Positions 39,280-48,640 are shown, counted from the first letter of the stretch. The stretch is 64,000 nucleotides of DNA from Algoriphagus sp. A40 (GCF_002002735.1 NZ_MUNY01000035.1:62001-126000), one strand, 5' to 3'. The notes: generated by a model not told the origin, from the letters alone. Program-made: numbers and translations.

Positions 39280-39906
39280 TTAGTTGATTTTCAGGTATGG
39301 AGATTGTTCAAAAGCCTGATCAATTCCGGATGTTACTCTACTTACATTATTTGCTCCGGAAACCAGCCCATTTCCTACTACCAGCCAAGAAAGTTCAGAT
39401 TGATTGACAGCATTGTCTACATTGGGATCAGCCATGGTGATGACCACTGTACCTGTGGTGTATGCTGAGACCGCGTAGTATGGAGGGTAATACCAGCCCC
39501 AGCCACCGTACCAGCCGCCGTACCACCAATCATACCAGTAGCTGTAGAATACCGTCGTATTTTTCATAGCAGCTGGGGTAAGAAGCATATCAGGTTTTGC
39601 ACTGATGGCAACTTTTGTCCAGCCATAATTAGACATGTTTGTCTCAATAGCCTGAAGAATAGGCGTTGCATAGATGTCTTTCATGTAGACAAAAGTGGTG
39701 TCGCCATCTTCAATTTCTAAGTCCACGACGATTTTGTCGGGCATGGCGTAGGTATTTCTGGATCCAAAATCAAAATCAACATCATATTGAGTGAAAATAA
39801 CATCTGTATCCTCGTAATACTCTGCTCCATCAGGGTAGCAGCCCCAGAGTGCAAGGCCACTTACCATAGTAAGGAGAAGCCTTGAAAAATTTCTTTTAAT
39901 CATCAT
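39280..39906 (-). CDS. DUF4136 lipoprotein with a Trp/Tyr/Gly-rich loop
   Basis: The 208-residue product has a lipobox (GLALWGC, Cys23). Its DUF4136 domain (FTQYDVDFDFGSRNTYAMPDKIV…) is interrupted near residues 120-146 by an extremely aromatic stretch alternating Trp, Tyr and Gly (FYSYWYDWWYGGWYGGWGWY) before PPYYAVSAYTTG. The other DUF4136 protein of this cluster has a simpler Gly/Tyr loop at the same place. Such a loop could insert into a membrane interface or bind glycans. The gene opens a minus-strand unit with the barrel gene 15 bp behind it. Confidence 0.82.
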   Translation of the reverse strand: MMIKRNFSRLLLTMVSGLALWGCYPDGAEYYEDTDVIFTQYDVDFDFGSRNTYAMPDKIVVDLEIEDGDTTFVYMKDIYATPILQAIETNMSNYGWTKVAISAKPDMLLTPAAMKNTTVFYSYWYDWWYGGWYGGWGWYYPPYYAVSAYTTGTVVITMADPNVDNAVNQSELSWLVVGNGLVSGANNVSRVTSGIDQAFEQSPYLKIN

Positions 39907-40219
39907 TGTGTAGGTTTTTTTACAATTTTTTATTGGATTTGATATGGTAAAGTAAGTAGTTGAATGAATTGAAATACATGATTAAAGTCATTTTATTTTA
40001 TAAATTTCCTCGGTGAACACCCAATGTTTTTCAAGAATAAATTGGTTAGGAGGTTCTGATTTTTGCTTAAATAATCTGATTTTCAGGAGTATTGAATTGT
40101 AAAATTTGAAAGCATGAATGGAATAGATACGGAAAAATTTCAACTTAAGGTTTATAATAATTTGAGGAATAAAATTCAAATTTTCACCGAGTTTCATGTG
40201 AATCTAAATCCAAACCAAG
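39907..40219. other. Gene-free AT-rich intergenic region
   Basis: This gap between divergent genes is very AT-rich and holds promoters for both. A 69-codon minus-strand frame (39988-40197) is made almost entirely of Lys, Ile, Phe, Asn and Leu and looks like chance. No hairpin or promoter box could be fixed. Confidence 0.45.
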
Positions 40220-40597
40220 ATGATGAATCCAAAACCCCAATCGGTCGATGAATATTTTAGCTGGTTTTCGGGCGAAACCCTAGAACGCCTTCAACTCATC
40301 CGGGAATTATTGAAAAAGGAGGTGCCAAATGCCAAGGAAGTTGTCAGTTACAGTATGCCAGCTATAAAGACTTCCGAGGTACTGGTCTATTATGCCGTTG
40401 CCAAAAATCACATCGGCCTATACCCGACCAATAGTGGAGTTAGCGAATTCAAAAAAGAACTGGAATCCTACCAGACTAGCAAGGGTGCAATCCAGTTTCC
40501 TCATGATCGGCCATTGCCGCTGGATTTGATAGCTGATATTGTTCAATTCCGGTTTTTTGAAGTGGAGGCAAAGCCAAAGAAAAAGAAGAAATCCTAG
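40220..40597 (+). CDS. DUF1801 / YdhG-YjbR-CyaY-like protein
   Basis: The 125-residue product matches the DUF1801 group that shares the CyaY/YjbR fold: VDEYFSWFSGETLERLQLIRELLKKEVPNAKEVVSYSMPAIKTSEVLVYYAVAKNHIGLYP. The conserved I-S-Y-x-M-P motif is present as VSYSMP, and IGLYPTNSGVSEF and AIQFPHDRPLP complete the pattern. Members are sometimes annotated as iron chaperones through the frataxin-like fold, without proof. The tail is poly-lysine. Translation can begin at either of two adjacent ATG codons. It overlaps the convergent aminotransferase-like gene by 4 bp. Confidence 0.85.
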   Translation: MMNPKPQSVDEYFSWFSGETLERLQLIRELLKKEVPNAKEVVSYSMPAIKTSEVLVYYAVAKNHIGLYPTNSGVSEFKKELESYQTSKGAIQFPHDRPLPLDLIADIVQFRFFEVEAKPKKKKKS

Positions 40598-41862
40598 TCA
40601 AGGATAACTTTGAGTTCTTGAAGAAACAGGTCAATTTCCTCTTTTGAATTATAAATATGGGTGGAAACCCGTATTCCATTTACGTTGCCTTCAGGAACCT
40701 GCCTGATTCTAAATCCGCTTTTCATAAGCTCATTTCCGAGTAATTGAAAAGTGGTGTTTTTTGGCTGGAAAGTCACCATAGAAATGCGCGATCGGGGATC
40801 TTCAGAATTTAGGAGTTGGATTTGGCTTCCCAAGTCCAAAAGCCCTTCGAACAAGTATTGGTTCAATTCCCTAACCCGGGTTTCGATTTTCCCTTTTCCG
40901 ATTTCCAGGTGAAAATCTAAAGCGGCAGACACGCCTTTCATCAAAGAGGTACTTTGGGTGCCATAATCGTAGCGGTGTGCAGAGGCGGCATAGCCATTCA
41001 AAATCGGTGGGTCACTGAATAAATCCCATCCCAAGTCACTTCCTCCACCTACATGGAAAGGCTGAAGTTTTTCCAACATGTCCTCTCTGACATATAGAAA
41101 AGCTGTTCCACTCGGTCCAAGAAGCCATTTGTGGCAACAACCCGCATAAAAATCGCAGCCTAGATTTTTTAAATTCAAGTCAAATATTCCGGCGCCGTGG
41201 GCCCCATCGATTGCAGTGATTATTCCTTTGCTTCGGGCAAATTCTGAAATTTCCTTGATGGGAAATACAAGCCCGGTGGTACAGGTGACATGCGGGATGG
41301 CGATGACTTTGGTTTTTGGAGTAACGAGACTTTTGATCAAATCCAGGTTTTCCTCAAAATTGGAAGCTGGAGTAAATGGTTTAAGCACAATTCCATGAAG
41401 TTTTGCACGGTTGAGCCAAGGCAAGGCATTTCCAACATGGTCATGATTGGTGAGAATGACCTCATCTCCACTTTTCAAAGAAACTCCCCAAGCCATGATG
41501 TTGATTCCTCCGGTAGTGTTGTGGGTAAGGCTTATTTCGGCAGTTTTGACCCCGAGAAAAGCAGCCAATTTTTCTCTTTCCGGATCGGTGATTCCATATT
41601 CTCCGGAGGTATTGATTTCCTGAAGTGATTCCACCATTGCTTTCTGAACAGGAAAAGGAGCCGGTCCAAAAGTGCCGTTGTTCATGTAAACCCGGTTTTT
41701 GGTCAGAGGAAACTGGGCTCTGACCTGAGTCCAGAAATCTTCTCCCTTAATAGAGGAATCGATCCAATTCGTGTCAAATCCATTGGGAGATATGAAAGAA
41801 ACCAGACTTGGAATAGCGATCCCCGCCCCGAGTTTCTGAATAAATTGACGCCTGCTATTCAT
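40594..41862 (-). CDS. Tat-exported class V aminotransferase-fold PLP enzyme
   Basis: The 422-residue product starts with a twin-arginine signal (NSRRQFIQKLGAGIAIPSLVSF). A class V fold-type I domain similar to isopenicillin-N epimerase and cysteine desulfurase-like proteins follows. VYMNNGTFGPAPFPVQKAM, LTHNTTGGINIMAWG, IDGAHGAGIFDLN and DFYAGCCHKWLLGPSGTAFLYV, with the PLP lysine after HK, are all visible. There is no SufS-type catalytic cysteine loop I can recognise, so desulfurase activity is doubtful. Export of a folded, cofactor-loaded enzyme explains the Tat signal. Its substrate is unknown. It is monocistronic. Confidence 0.85.
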   Translation of the reverse strand: MNSRRQFIQKLGAGIAIPSLVSFISPNGFDTNWIDSSIKGEDFWTQVRAQFPLTKNRVYMNNGTFGPAPFPVQKAMVESLQEINTSGEYGITDPEREKLAAFLGVKTAEISLTHNTTGGINIMAWGVSLKSGDEVILTNHDHVGNALPWLNRAKLHGIVLKPFTPASNFEENLDLIKSLVTPKTKVIAIPHVTCTTGLVFPIKEISEFARSKGIITAIDGAHGAGIFDLNLKNLGCDFYAGCCHKWLLGPSGTAFLYVREDMLEKLQPFHVGGGSDLGWDLFSDPPILNGYAASAHRYDYGTQSTSLMKGVSAALDFHLEIGKGKIETRVRELNQYLFEGLLDLGSQIQLLNSEDPRSRISMVTFQPKNTTFQLLGNELMKSGFRIRQVPEGNVNGIRVSTHIYNSKEEIDLFLQELKVILD

Positions 41863-42180
41863 GCTGGAAAGGGAAATAGTTGTAATTCTGGAAAAAGGAC
41901 TGACTGGAATTTAGAAATTCAAAGGTGACTAATGTAATTTTTTCAAAAAAAATTAGCGCTTTTCCTGGGTTCCGAAAAATCCTCCAATCCTGAATTGAAG
42001 GATCCAAATTTTCAAAGTCGCCTGGTTTCGCTCGTAAAACCTTTCCTATTCACTTGACTGGATTCGTATTCAAGGCAACAGGAAAAACCGGAGGGTAATT
42101 GCCATAATTCTGGACTTTCAATTCACTTTAATAAATTGCATCTTAAAAGACCTCGTTCCAGTTATTCTTAAAAACCCAAA
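41863..42180. other. Gene-free divergent intergenic region
   Basis: This gap lies between the divergent aminotransferase-fold and alginate-lyase-type genes. I find no TAnnTTTG box, no strong hairpin and no repeat of the heptad kind. Promoters for both genes must lie here. Confidence 0.4.
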
Positions 42181-44880
42181 ATGATCCAGTATATCTCAAT
42201 TCTACTTTTTGTTTTTAGCTCATTTTCTTCTATTGTGCAAAAAATTGAACTCAATGAAACAGACCTATTTGCAAAGGAAAGGGCAAGAGTAGTGCGTCTG
42301 GCGGAGGAATATAAAAGTCTAAAACCAATCACTGTAACAGCAGCAAGTAGCCCCAGAAGTGCCGGGGGAATCCATGATTTTTATTCGGAAGGAGATTATT
42401 GGTGGCCGGATCCGACAAATCCAGATGAGCCTTACATCCAGCGGGATGGACTGACTAATCCGGACAATTTCACAGCGCATCGTGAAGCGATGATCCGATT
42501 TAGCCAAATTTCCGGAGCTTTGGCTTCAGCCTATCTGGTAACCAAAGACGAAGAATATGTCACAGCTTTAGCACCACATTTCAGAGCCTGGTTTGTCGAT
42601 GAAGACACGAAGATGAATCCAAACCTGCTCTATGCACAAGCGATCAAAGGCAAAGTAACCGGGCGTGGGATTGGGATCATCGACACCATTCAATTGATGG
42701 AAGTAGCCAAAGCGATACAAGCAGTGGAGGGATCGGGAGTGATTTCCGATTCGGAAATCCGGCAGATGAAAGACTGGTTTGCAGCCTACCTCACTTGGAT
42801 TACTACGCATCCTAATGGGATTGATGAGCGGGATCATGGCAATAACCACAGCGTCTGTTGGGCGATGCAGGCGGCTGTTTTTGCCCAGCTAGTCCGAAAT
42901 CAGGAGATGCTTGACTTTTGCAAAGAAATGTATAAAACCGTGCTTCTTCCTGAGCAAATGGCTACGGATGGTAGCTTTCCTTTGGAACGCAAGCGCACCA
43001 AACCTTACGGCTATTCTCTTTTCACCTTAGATGCCATGGCTACACTTTGTCAGGTTTATTCTGGAGATGCCGAGAACCTGTTCACCTATCAAACACCCGA
43101 TGGGAAATCATTGGCAAAAGGGATTTCATTTCTCTATCCATTTGTTGCGGACAAGGAATCTTGGCCTTATCAAAAGGATGTGATGTATTGGGATAAGTGG
43201 CCTGTGCGGCATTCCTTTCTGCTTTTTGGTGGGCTTGCCTTTGGTCAGGAAAAATACCTAGCGCTTTGGAATACGCTTGATGCCAACTTCGATACGCCAG
43301 AAGTCATCCGAAATATGCCGGTAAGATTTCCCCTGCTTTGGCTTTCAGGGGAAGAGATAAAAGCTATGGGGCATTCAATTTTCAATGCTGAACTTGCTTC
43401 AAAACTTATCGCAGCTGGTGAGGTTCAATACAGTGACTTTGGAGCCAAAGGCGATGGAAAAACGGATGATATGAAGGCCATCGTAGCAGCACATGAATTT
43501 GCCAATGCGCAAGAACTGCCCGTGAAAGCCGACGAAGGAGCCACTTATTTCATCGGAGGGAAGGACCTCACAGCCATCATTAAGACAGATACAGATTTTG
43601 GTACGGCAAACTTCCTGATTGACGATACCGAAGTAGAAAACAGGAACGCGCCTGTTTTCTTGGTCAGTTCCAGTCTTGAATCTTACGAAGTGGAAGGAAT
43701 CAAATCACTGAAGAAAGACCAGAATAAAGTTGACCTCGAATTGTCCGGCCCGGCATTGATCACTGTCACTGATTCAAATACGAAAAGATATATTCGGTTT
43801 GGTCCCAACCAAAACAATGGTGCGTCCCAAACTGATATTTTTCTGGTCGATAAAAATGGAAATGTGGATGGAAATGCCCCGATCATTTGGGACTTTGATC
43901 AGATCACGGAAATATCTGTGCGGCCAATTGATGAGGAAATCTTGAAAATAACAGGAGGCCGTTTTACCACCATTGCCAACCGAGATGAATCGAGGTATAA
44001 CTATTACAGCAGAAATATTTCAATCCAGCGATCCAATGTCATCGTCGATGGCCTGGAGCATCGGATCACCAGCGAAGGTGACCAGGGAGCTCCCTATAAC
44101 GGATTCCTCAATATCAGCAACAGCACGAATGTCAGGGTTCAAAACACCGTCTTGACAGGCCACAAGACCTATCAAACTATTGGGAGTGCAGGCACGAAAG
44201 TTTCTATGGGTTCTTACGATATCATTGTGAACAGGGCTTTAAACGTCTCCTTTATCAACTGCACTCAGACCAATGGCATCGATGACAATACTTTTTGGGG
44301 AATAATGGGCTCTAACTTCAGCAAAAATCTTCTTTTCGATAACTGTACCCTGTCCCGTTTTGATGCTCACATGGGCGTAGCCAATGCTACTATTCGGAAT
44401 TCAACACTTGGACACATGGGGATCAATGCGATTGGCAGTGGAACATTTACTGTGGAGAACTCCGAGATCCGAGGCAGAAGCCTGATCAACCTACGCTCAG
44501 ACTACGGCAGTACCTGGCAGGGAAAATTAATTATCCGCGATTGTATGTTTGTGCCCGCAGGCGGCAAAGCAATCAGCGCCTCGATGATCAACGGATCCAA
44601 TTCCGGCCAACATGACTTCGGCTACACCTGCTTTATGCCGGAACAGATCATAATAGAAAATCTTAAAATCGATGATTCAAATCATCCTGAGAATTATCAA
44701 GGGCCAGCTTTATTCGGAAATTTCAATCCGGGAAGAAACAATGAGTCTTATAAGGAAAAGTTTCCTTATGTCTTAACCAAAGAAGTAAGCCTTAAAAATG
44801 TGACCATTTCCAGCGGAAAAGAGCTAAGGCTTAGTGACAATGAGGTGATGTTTAAGAATGTAAAGGTGAATAGGTATTAA
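42181..44880 (+). CDS. Alginate lyase-type domain fused to a parallel beta-helix domain
   Basis: The 899-residue secreted protein has a short signal-like N-terminus. Residues of about 45-390 match the alginate_lyase alpha/alpha-toroid family: DFYSEGDYWWPDPTNPDEPYI, FRAWFVDEDTKMNPNLLYAQAIKG, GRGIGIIDTIQLMEVAKAIQ and DHGNNHSVCWAMQAAVFA, where the Asn-His and a later Tyr are catalytic candidates. From about residue 415 a second module begins with YSDFGAKGDGKTDDMKAI, the usual opening of pectate-lyase-3/GH28-like beta-helices. It continues with many short N-, I- and V-rich turns (FINCTQTNGIDDNTFWG, LLFDNCTLSRFDAH). Two polysaccharide-acting modules in one chain suggest a lyase working on a mixed or substituted uronate polymer. 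No susCD pair is adjacent. Confidence 0.85.
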   Translation: MIQYISILLFVFSSFSSIVQKIELNETDLFAKERARVVRLAEEYKSLKPITVTAASSPRSAGGIHDFYSEGDYWWPDPTNPDEPYIQRDGLTNPDNFTAHREAMIRFSQISGALASAYLVTKDEEYVTALAPHFRAWFVDEDTKMNPNLLYAQAIKGKVTGRGIGIIDTIQLMEVAKAIQAVEGSGVISDSEIRQMKDWFAAYLTWITTHPNGIDERDHGNNHSVCWAMQAAVFAQLVRNQEMLDFCKEMYKTVLLPEQMATDGSFPLERKRTKPYGYSLFTLDAMATLCQVYSGDAENLFTYQTPDGKSLAKGISFLYPFVADKESWPYQKDVMYWDKWPVRHSFLLFGGLAFGQEKYLALWNTLDANFDTPEVIRNMPVRFPLLWLSGEEIKAMGHSIFNAELASKLIAAGEVQYSDFGAKGDGKTDDMKAIVAAHEFANAQELPVKADEGATYFIGGKDLTAIIKTDTDFGTANFLIDDTEVENRNAPVFLVSSSLESYEVEGIKSLKKDQNKVDLELSGPALITVTDSNTKRYIRFGPNQNNGASQTDIFLVDKNGNVDGNAPIIWDFDQITEISVRPIDEEILKITGGRFTTIANRDESRYNYYSRNISIQRSNVIVDGLEHRITSEGDQGAPYNGFLNISNSTNVRVQNTVLTGHKTYQTIGSAGTKVSMGSYDIIVNRALNVSFINCTQTNGIDDNTFWGIMGSNFSKNLLFDNCTLSRFDAHMGVANATIRNSTLGHMGINAIGSGTFTVENSEIRGRSLINLRSDYGSTWQGKLIIRDCMFVPAGGKAISASMINGSNSGQHDFGYTCFMPEQIIIENLKIDDSNHPENYQGPALFGNFNPGRNNESYKEKFPYVLTKEVSLKNVTISSGKELRLSDNEVMFKNVKVNRY

Positions 44881-45005
44881 ATAAATTTACATCGAATTAT
44901 TTCCAAAAACCGAAGTTTGAAACTTTTCAAAAAATGGAAGTTCTAAAATGGCACCTAGGTATCCATTATTAAAGAAAATCAGAATTTGCGCGCCAAATAT
45001 CCTAT

Positions 45006-45713
45006 TTACCAGGCTTTTCCAAAATACCTCTTGGCGGTGATTAGGATTTGACCTGACATATCAGGGGATATCAGTTTGAATTTCAAATTATTTCCATCCA
45101 ATTCGGAATTCGTTGTGGTGATTAAAACAAATTCCAAGGCAAAATCCCAATCCCCGCTTAAATTAGTACTTACTCCGGTTCTTACAGGAATATAAGGATG
45201 AGTACTGGTTTCATTTGTTGTAATTATTTCTCCTTCGACCAATTGACCATTTTTAAGAACGCCATTTTTTAAGGTTTCCTGTTCTCTTTCAACAAAAATA
45301 ACTCCAAAACCTAATCCAATATAAAATTGAACGGAAGACATAAGCATACCGGCTGCATTAGGATTAGTGGTTAATACAGGCATTAAGTCAGCAAAATAGC
45401 CCCTTCCTTTAAAATCAAACGCTTGATCGTTGTTTCCCCAATTAATTACATACTTCGAGTTCAAGGGATCATAACCACCACTATTGAAGCTTTGGGCTCC
45501 AATTGAACCTTTAATTCCCATAAATTCATTTAATTGTTTGTTGACCGAAAGGGTGATAGCGGGTTCTATCTTAAATTTGAATTCTTTGTAGTGGCCAGAA
45601 TTTTCTGCATAAATCATTGAAGGTCCAACTCCAATAGACAGGTAATTTCCTTGAGCCGAAACAGTGTGGCAAAAGCAAATTGCAAAAAAGACAAAAATTA
45701 AGTTCTTAATCAT
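45006..45713 (-). CDS. Outer-membrane beta-barrel (porin-like) protein
   Basis: The ATG at 45713 gives 235 residues with a clear Sec signal (MIKNLIFVFFAICFCHTVSAQ). The longer frame would add 36 residues before it. The mature part is a beta-barrel of about ten strands, for example YLSIGVGPSMIYAEN, FKIEPAITLSV, SVQFYIGLGFGVIFVE and DWDFALEFVLITTTNS. It ends ILITAKRYFGKAW, a terminal strand with an aromatic last residue as needed for BAM recognition. Ligand unknown. The base composition is AT-rich relative to its neighbours, and it is monocistronic. Confidence 0.78.
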   Translation of the reverse strand: MIKNLIFVFFAICFCHTVSAQGNYLSIGVGPSMIYAENSGHYKEFKFKIEPAITLSVNKQLNEFMGIKGSIGAQSFNSGGYDPLNSKYVINWGNNDQAFDFKGRGYFADLMPVLTTNPNAAGMLMSSVQFYIGLGFGVIFVEREQETLKNGVLKNGQLVEGEIITTNETSTHPYIPVRTGVSTNLSGDWDFALEFVLITTTNSELDGNNLKFKLISPDMSGQILITAKRYFGKAW

Positions 45714-46238
45714 ATTTTGCTTCTGAAATAATGAAATTAAAATACTAAAAATTGAATTTAAAAATTTATTCATTTGCACTAAACTAGTCATGGAAATTGA
45801 AATTTCCATGTATAAGATCAATTTCTAGACCTCTAATATGTGATCTGCAACTTTGTAATCCACTCGGGCGGATTTTGTTGTGTACGATTTCTTCCTGGAA
45901 ATGCCTTTACGATATCCCCTGCTGGGGGTTGACAATGAATAATTCACAATGAAAAGCATCTTCAATTTTTGACAGAAAATTAATTCCTTAATACAATACC
46001 TGATCGGTTAGGATGAATATTCGCTTTTATCCAGAAGAAGGCAAAAGCAATTAGAAAGTCCGGCAAACACTAGTATTTGGGCTACCCCTCCGTCATCGGC
46101 TTTCGGCCTTTAGGCAAAAGAAGATTAGGCTTATCGCAGGATTGGGCACAATCTGATTGGTAAATTTGATTTCTGAGGTCAAAAAAAAGGATAGGTAAAT
46201 GCAGCTTGTTGCCTGATTACGGTGTATTTGGATAGAAG
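45714..46238. other. 525-bp region without a recognisable gene
   Basis: No frame above about 60 codons is open here on either strand. It contains a short heptad run (GACAATG, AATAATT, CACAATG at 45931-45951) beside a CCCC-TGCT-GGGG hairpin, and a GC-richer patch around 46070-46140 that looks unlike the flanking AT-rich DNA. It could be a decayed gene or an untranslated RNA, but I see no positive evidence for either. Confidence 0.4.
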
Positions 46239-47717
46239 CTATGATAACTCCATCACCTTCACCACTGCTTCCGGCACGTCCTCGGCATAATGGCTTACAT
46301 AGATCAGAGTTATAGTGCTTCGCTCGCAGATTTGCTGTACCGTGTCTTTGAACAGTCTCCGCTGAAACTCGTCCATACCCTGAGAAGCCTCATCGAGGAT
46401 CAATAATTTTGGTTGTTTGATCAGCGCACGGGCAAGCAAGGTCCAGCGTTGATTTTCTAGGGAGAGACGGTTGATAGGAATGTCTGCCACGGTTTCCAAG
46501 TGAAATAACTTCAACCAGGATTTAGCCAGATTTTCTTGCTCTTCTGTCACTTTTCTGAACAAGCCCATCGTATCAAAAAGCCCGGAAAGAATCACTTTGT
46601 GGCAAGTTTGGTTGGCAGGAAAGAACCGGCTGAGTTCCGGCGCCACAAAACCTGTGGGTCGCTTCACATCCCAGATGCTTTCGCCAGTTCCACGCTTGCG
46701 GCCAAAAAGCCAAAGATTCTGGGAATAGGCCTGTGGATTTTCTCCGATTAGCAAACTGATCAAGGTGGATTTTCCGGAGCCATTGGCACCTTTGAGTAGC
46801 CAGCGATCTCCTAATCTCACTTCCCAATTCAGGCTTTTAAGAATCAGCTTTTCTCCGTATTTGATCGTGAGATTTTCCAGACGGATTACCTCGGTGTTTC
46901 CAATGTTTATTTTTGGCAAAAGAGAATCCAACAACTCCCAGTCATACGCCAACTTTTTCTCATGTTTGGCTGTCAAATGGAAGTCTTCCACCAACCAAGT
47001 TTCTTTGATTCCGGTATTTCCTAACCTAGCCACATGGGTAATTCCTTCAGGGACTTCATATGCTGAAGTTGTTAGCAGCACATGGACCCCTTCGGAAATC
47101 ATTACTTTTAAAATCTCTCCAAACTCAGAACGGCTTTTCACATCCAAGCCTGTCATTGGCTGATCCATCAGGAAAATCAAAGGTTGCCTCATCAGACCTA
47201 AGCCCAAAACCAACCTTCGTGTTTCTCCATTGGATAGCTTCAGAAGTGATTGACCCAACAAATGACCAAGGTTCAAAACTTTCGCAACTTTTTCAACAGT
47301 CCAAGGTCCCAAAACTTTTGCCTGAATCTGTTTAAGGGATTCATGGACAGTTGAGGTTTGCTCAGATTCTGATGAATTAAAGCGCTGCTGGAAGTAGAAG
47401 TTTTGCAGATTGGATCTGTTTTTTAATTCATATTTCTGAGATACATAGGCAATCAAATCCCGAAAACTGTGAACCTGACCATCTGTGTTTTTTTGGAGGG
47501 TATACTCTTTGGAAAATTCGCGGGAGATTTCGCCAAAGGATACAATGGTATGACCTCTCAGGGTTTCTAAAAAGGCTGTAAGTTCCTCTCCGGAATTTCC
47601 AATGATTGCCCAATGCTGGCCTTTTTTCCAGGTGAAATTCAGGTTGTCAAAAAGTTGGATTCCACTCTGGAGAACTTTTGCAGATTTGATTTCAAAAAGG
47701 ATTTCGCTAGCCGGCAC
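46239..47717 (-). CDS. Tandem ABC ATPase, ModF-like, with one degenerate site
   Basis: The 492-residue soluble protein has two ABC ATPase domains and no membrane helices, like ModF. Domain 1 (about 1-250) has a broken Walker A, GNSGEELT at 40-47, lacking the lysine. Its signature LSNGE at 161-165 is good, but the Walker B is FLMDQP, with Gln replacing the catalytic Glu. Domain 2 (about 275-492) has an intact Walker A GANGSGKST at 310-318 and Walker B LILDEA, but a poor signature LSLENQ at 418-423. One composite site (A2/B2 with signature 1) is therefore canonical and the other is dead. ModF-like proteins have no proven transporter partner. Translation appears to begin at GTG. Confidence 0.87.
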   Translation of the reverse strand: MPASEILFEIKSAKVLQSGIQLFDNLNFTWKKGQHWAIIGNSGEELTAFLETLRGHTIVSFGEISREFSKEYTLQKNTDGQVHSFRDLIAYVSQKYELKNRSNLQNFYFQQRFNSSESEQTSTVHESLKQIQAKVLGPWTVEKVAKVLNLGHLLGQSLLKLSNGETRRLVLGLGLMRQPLIFLMDQPMTGLDVKSRSEFGEILKVMISEGVHVLLTTSAYEVPEGITHVARLGNTGIKETWLVEDFHLTAKHEKKLAYDWELLDSLLPKINIGNTEVIRLENLTIKYGEKLILKSLNWEVRLGDRWLLKGANGSGKSTLISLLIGENPQAYSQNLWLFGRKRGTGESIWDVKRPTGFVAPELSRFFPANQTCHKVILSGLFDTMGLFRKVTEEQENLAKSWLKLFHLETVADIPINRLSLENQRWTLLARALIKQPKLLILDEASQGMDEFQRRLFKDTVQQICERSTITLIYVSHYAEDVPEAVVKVMELS

Positions 47718-47890
47718 GGGATTTTGTTTCTTGAAAAATAGAGAACTTCATTGAATCAAAGAATTGAAATTCTTCCTGGGCCGAAATATGATATTAATCA
47801 TGCCTGATAAAGATTTGGATTTCAAAGAAATAGTAAGGAAAGGCCGAAATTTGGGATATCCAACGAAAATTTCAACTAATGTCAAGACCT

Positions 47891-48640
47891 ATGAAAACTA
47901 TCTTTTTTTACCTGATTTTAATGGTCATTATCCCTTCGGCCTTTGCTCAGGATAGCCTCCAGACCGCTTACAGGAAAAATACGATCAAGTTGGATTTGAC
48001 CCACAACTTGATTTATCGAAATGCGGTTAACTTATCCTGGGAGGGGATTACAAAGCAGAATCAGACTTTGGGATTTACGGTCGGATATCAAGAATTTCCC
48101 CAAATTTTCAATTTGGGAGAGAATATCGAGGGAAAAAGGGAAAATGACAGTGGAGGCTATAAATTCGGTACGGAGTACCGGTTTTACCTCAAGAAGGAAA
48201 ATAAATTTTCAGCACCACGTGGAGTTTATATTGGTCCATATTTTACATCCTTAGGATTTAAAACCTCACGGGACATTACCTATACCGGCGGAGAGACACC
48301 TGAGGATGCAAGCTATAATGCGAAGTTTCGGCTGTACAGTCTTGGTCTCCAGTTGGGATACCAGTTTGTGTTCAATGACAGGTGGTCATTGGATCTAGTT
48401 TTAGTTGGCCCCTCCCTGACCAGATATAATGCAAACATGAGACTGGAAGGTGATTTTGAATTTGATCCTGAAGATGTTCAAGATGAGATCTTGCAGGGGT
48501 TGATTGATAAATTTCCGGGATTGGACGATTTGCTCGACGACAAAGAATTGGACAGCTCCGGTAAAATCGACGTCCTGGGGATAGGATATCGCTACCAATT
48601 TTTGATCGGCTACCGCTTCGGGAAGAAGTTTAAAAAGTAA
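47891..48640 (+). CDS. Outer-membrane beta-barrel protein (DUF3575-like)
   Basis: The ATG at 47891 gives 249 residues with a standard signal (MKTIFFYLILMVIIPSAFAQ). An in-frame ATG four codons earlier is less suited. The mature protein begins NTIKLDLTHNLIYRNAVNLSWEGI, the pattern of DUF3575-type barrels. Strands such as GVYIGPYFTSLGF and SLGLQLGYQFVFNDRWSLDLVL follow, with an acidic insert near 190-220 rich in Asp and Glu (DPEDVQDEIL…DDLLDDKELD). It closes with YQFLIGYRFGKKF. The acidic loop would be exposed and could bind cations. It is monocistronic and divergent from the ABC ATPase. Confidence 0.8.
   Translation: MKTIFFYLILMVIIPSAFAQDSLQTAYRKNTIKLDLTHNLIYRNAVNLSWEGITKQNQTLGFTVGYQEFPQIFNLGENIEGKRENDSGGYKFGTEYRFYLKKENKFSAPRGVYIGPYFTSLGFKTSRDITYTGGETPEDASYNAKFRLYSLGLQLGYQFVFNDRWSLDLVLVGPSLTRYNANMRLEGDFEFDPEDVQDEILQGLIDKFPGLDDLLDDKELDSSGKIDVLGIGYRYQFLIGYRFGKKFKK

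Noticed and set aside
39988-40197. 69-codon minus-strand frame in the gap upstream of the DUF1801 gene
   Set aside because: Composition is almost only Lys, Ile, Phe, Asn and Leu, as expected from random AT-rich DNA, and no domain or signal is visible.
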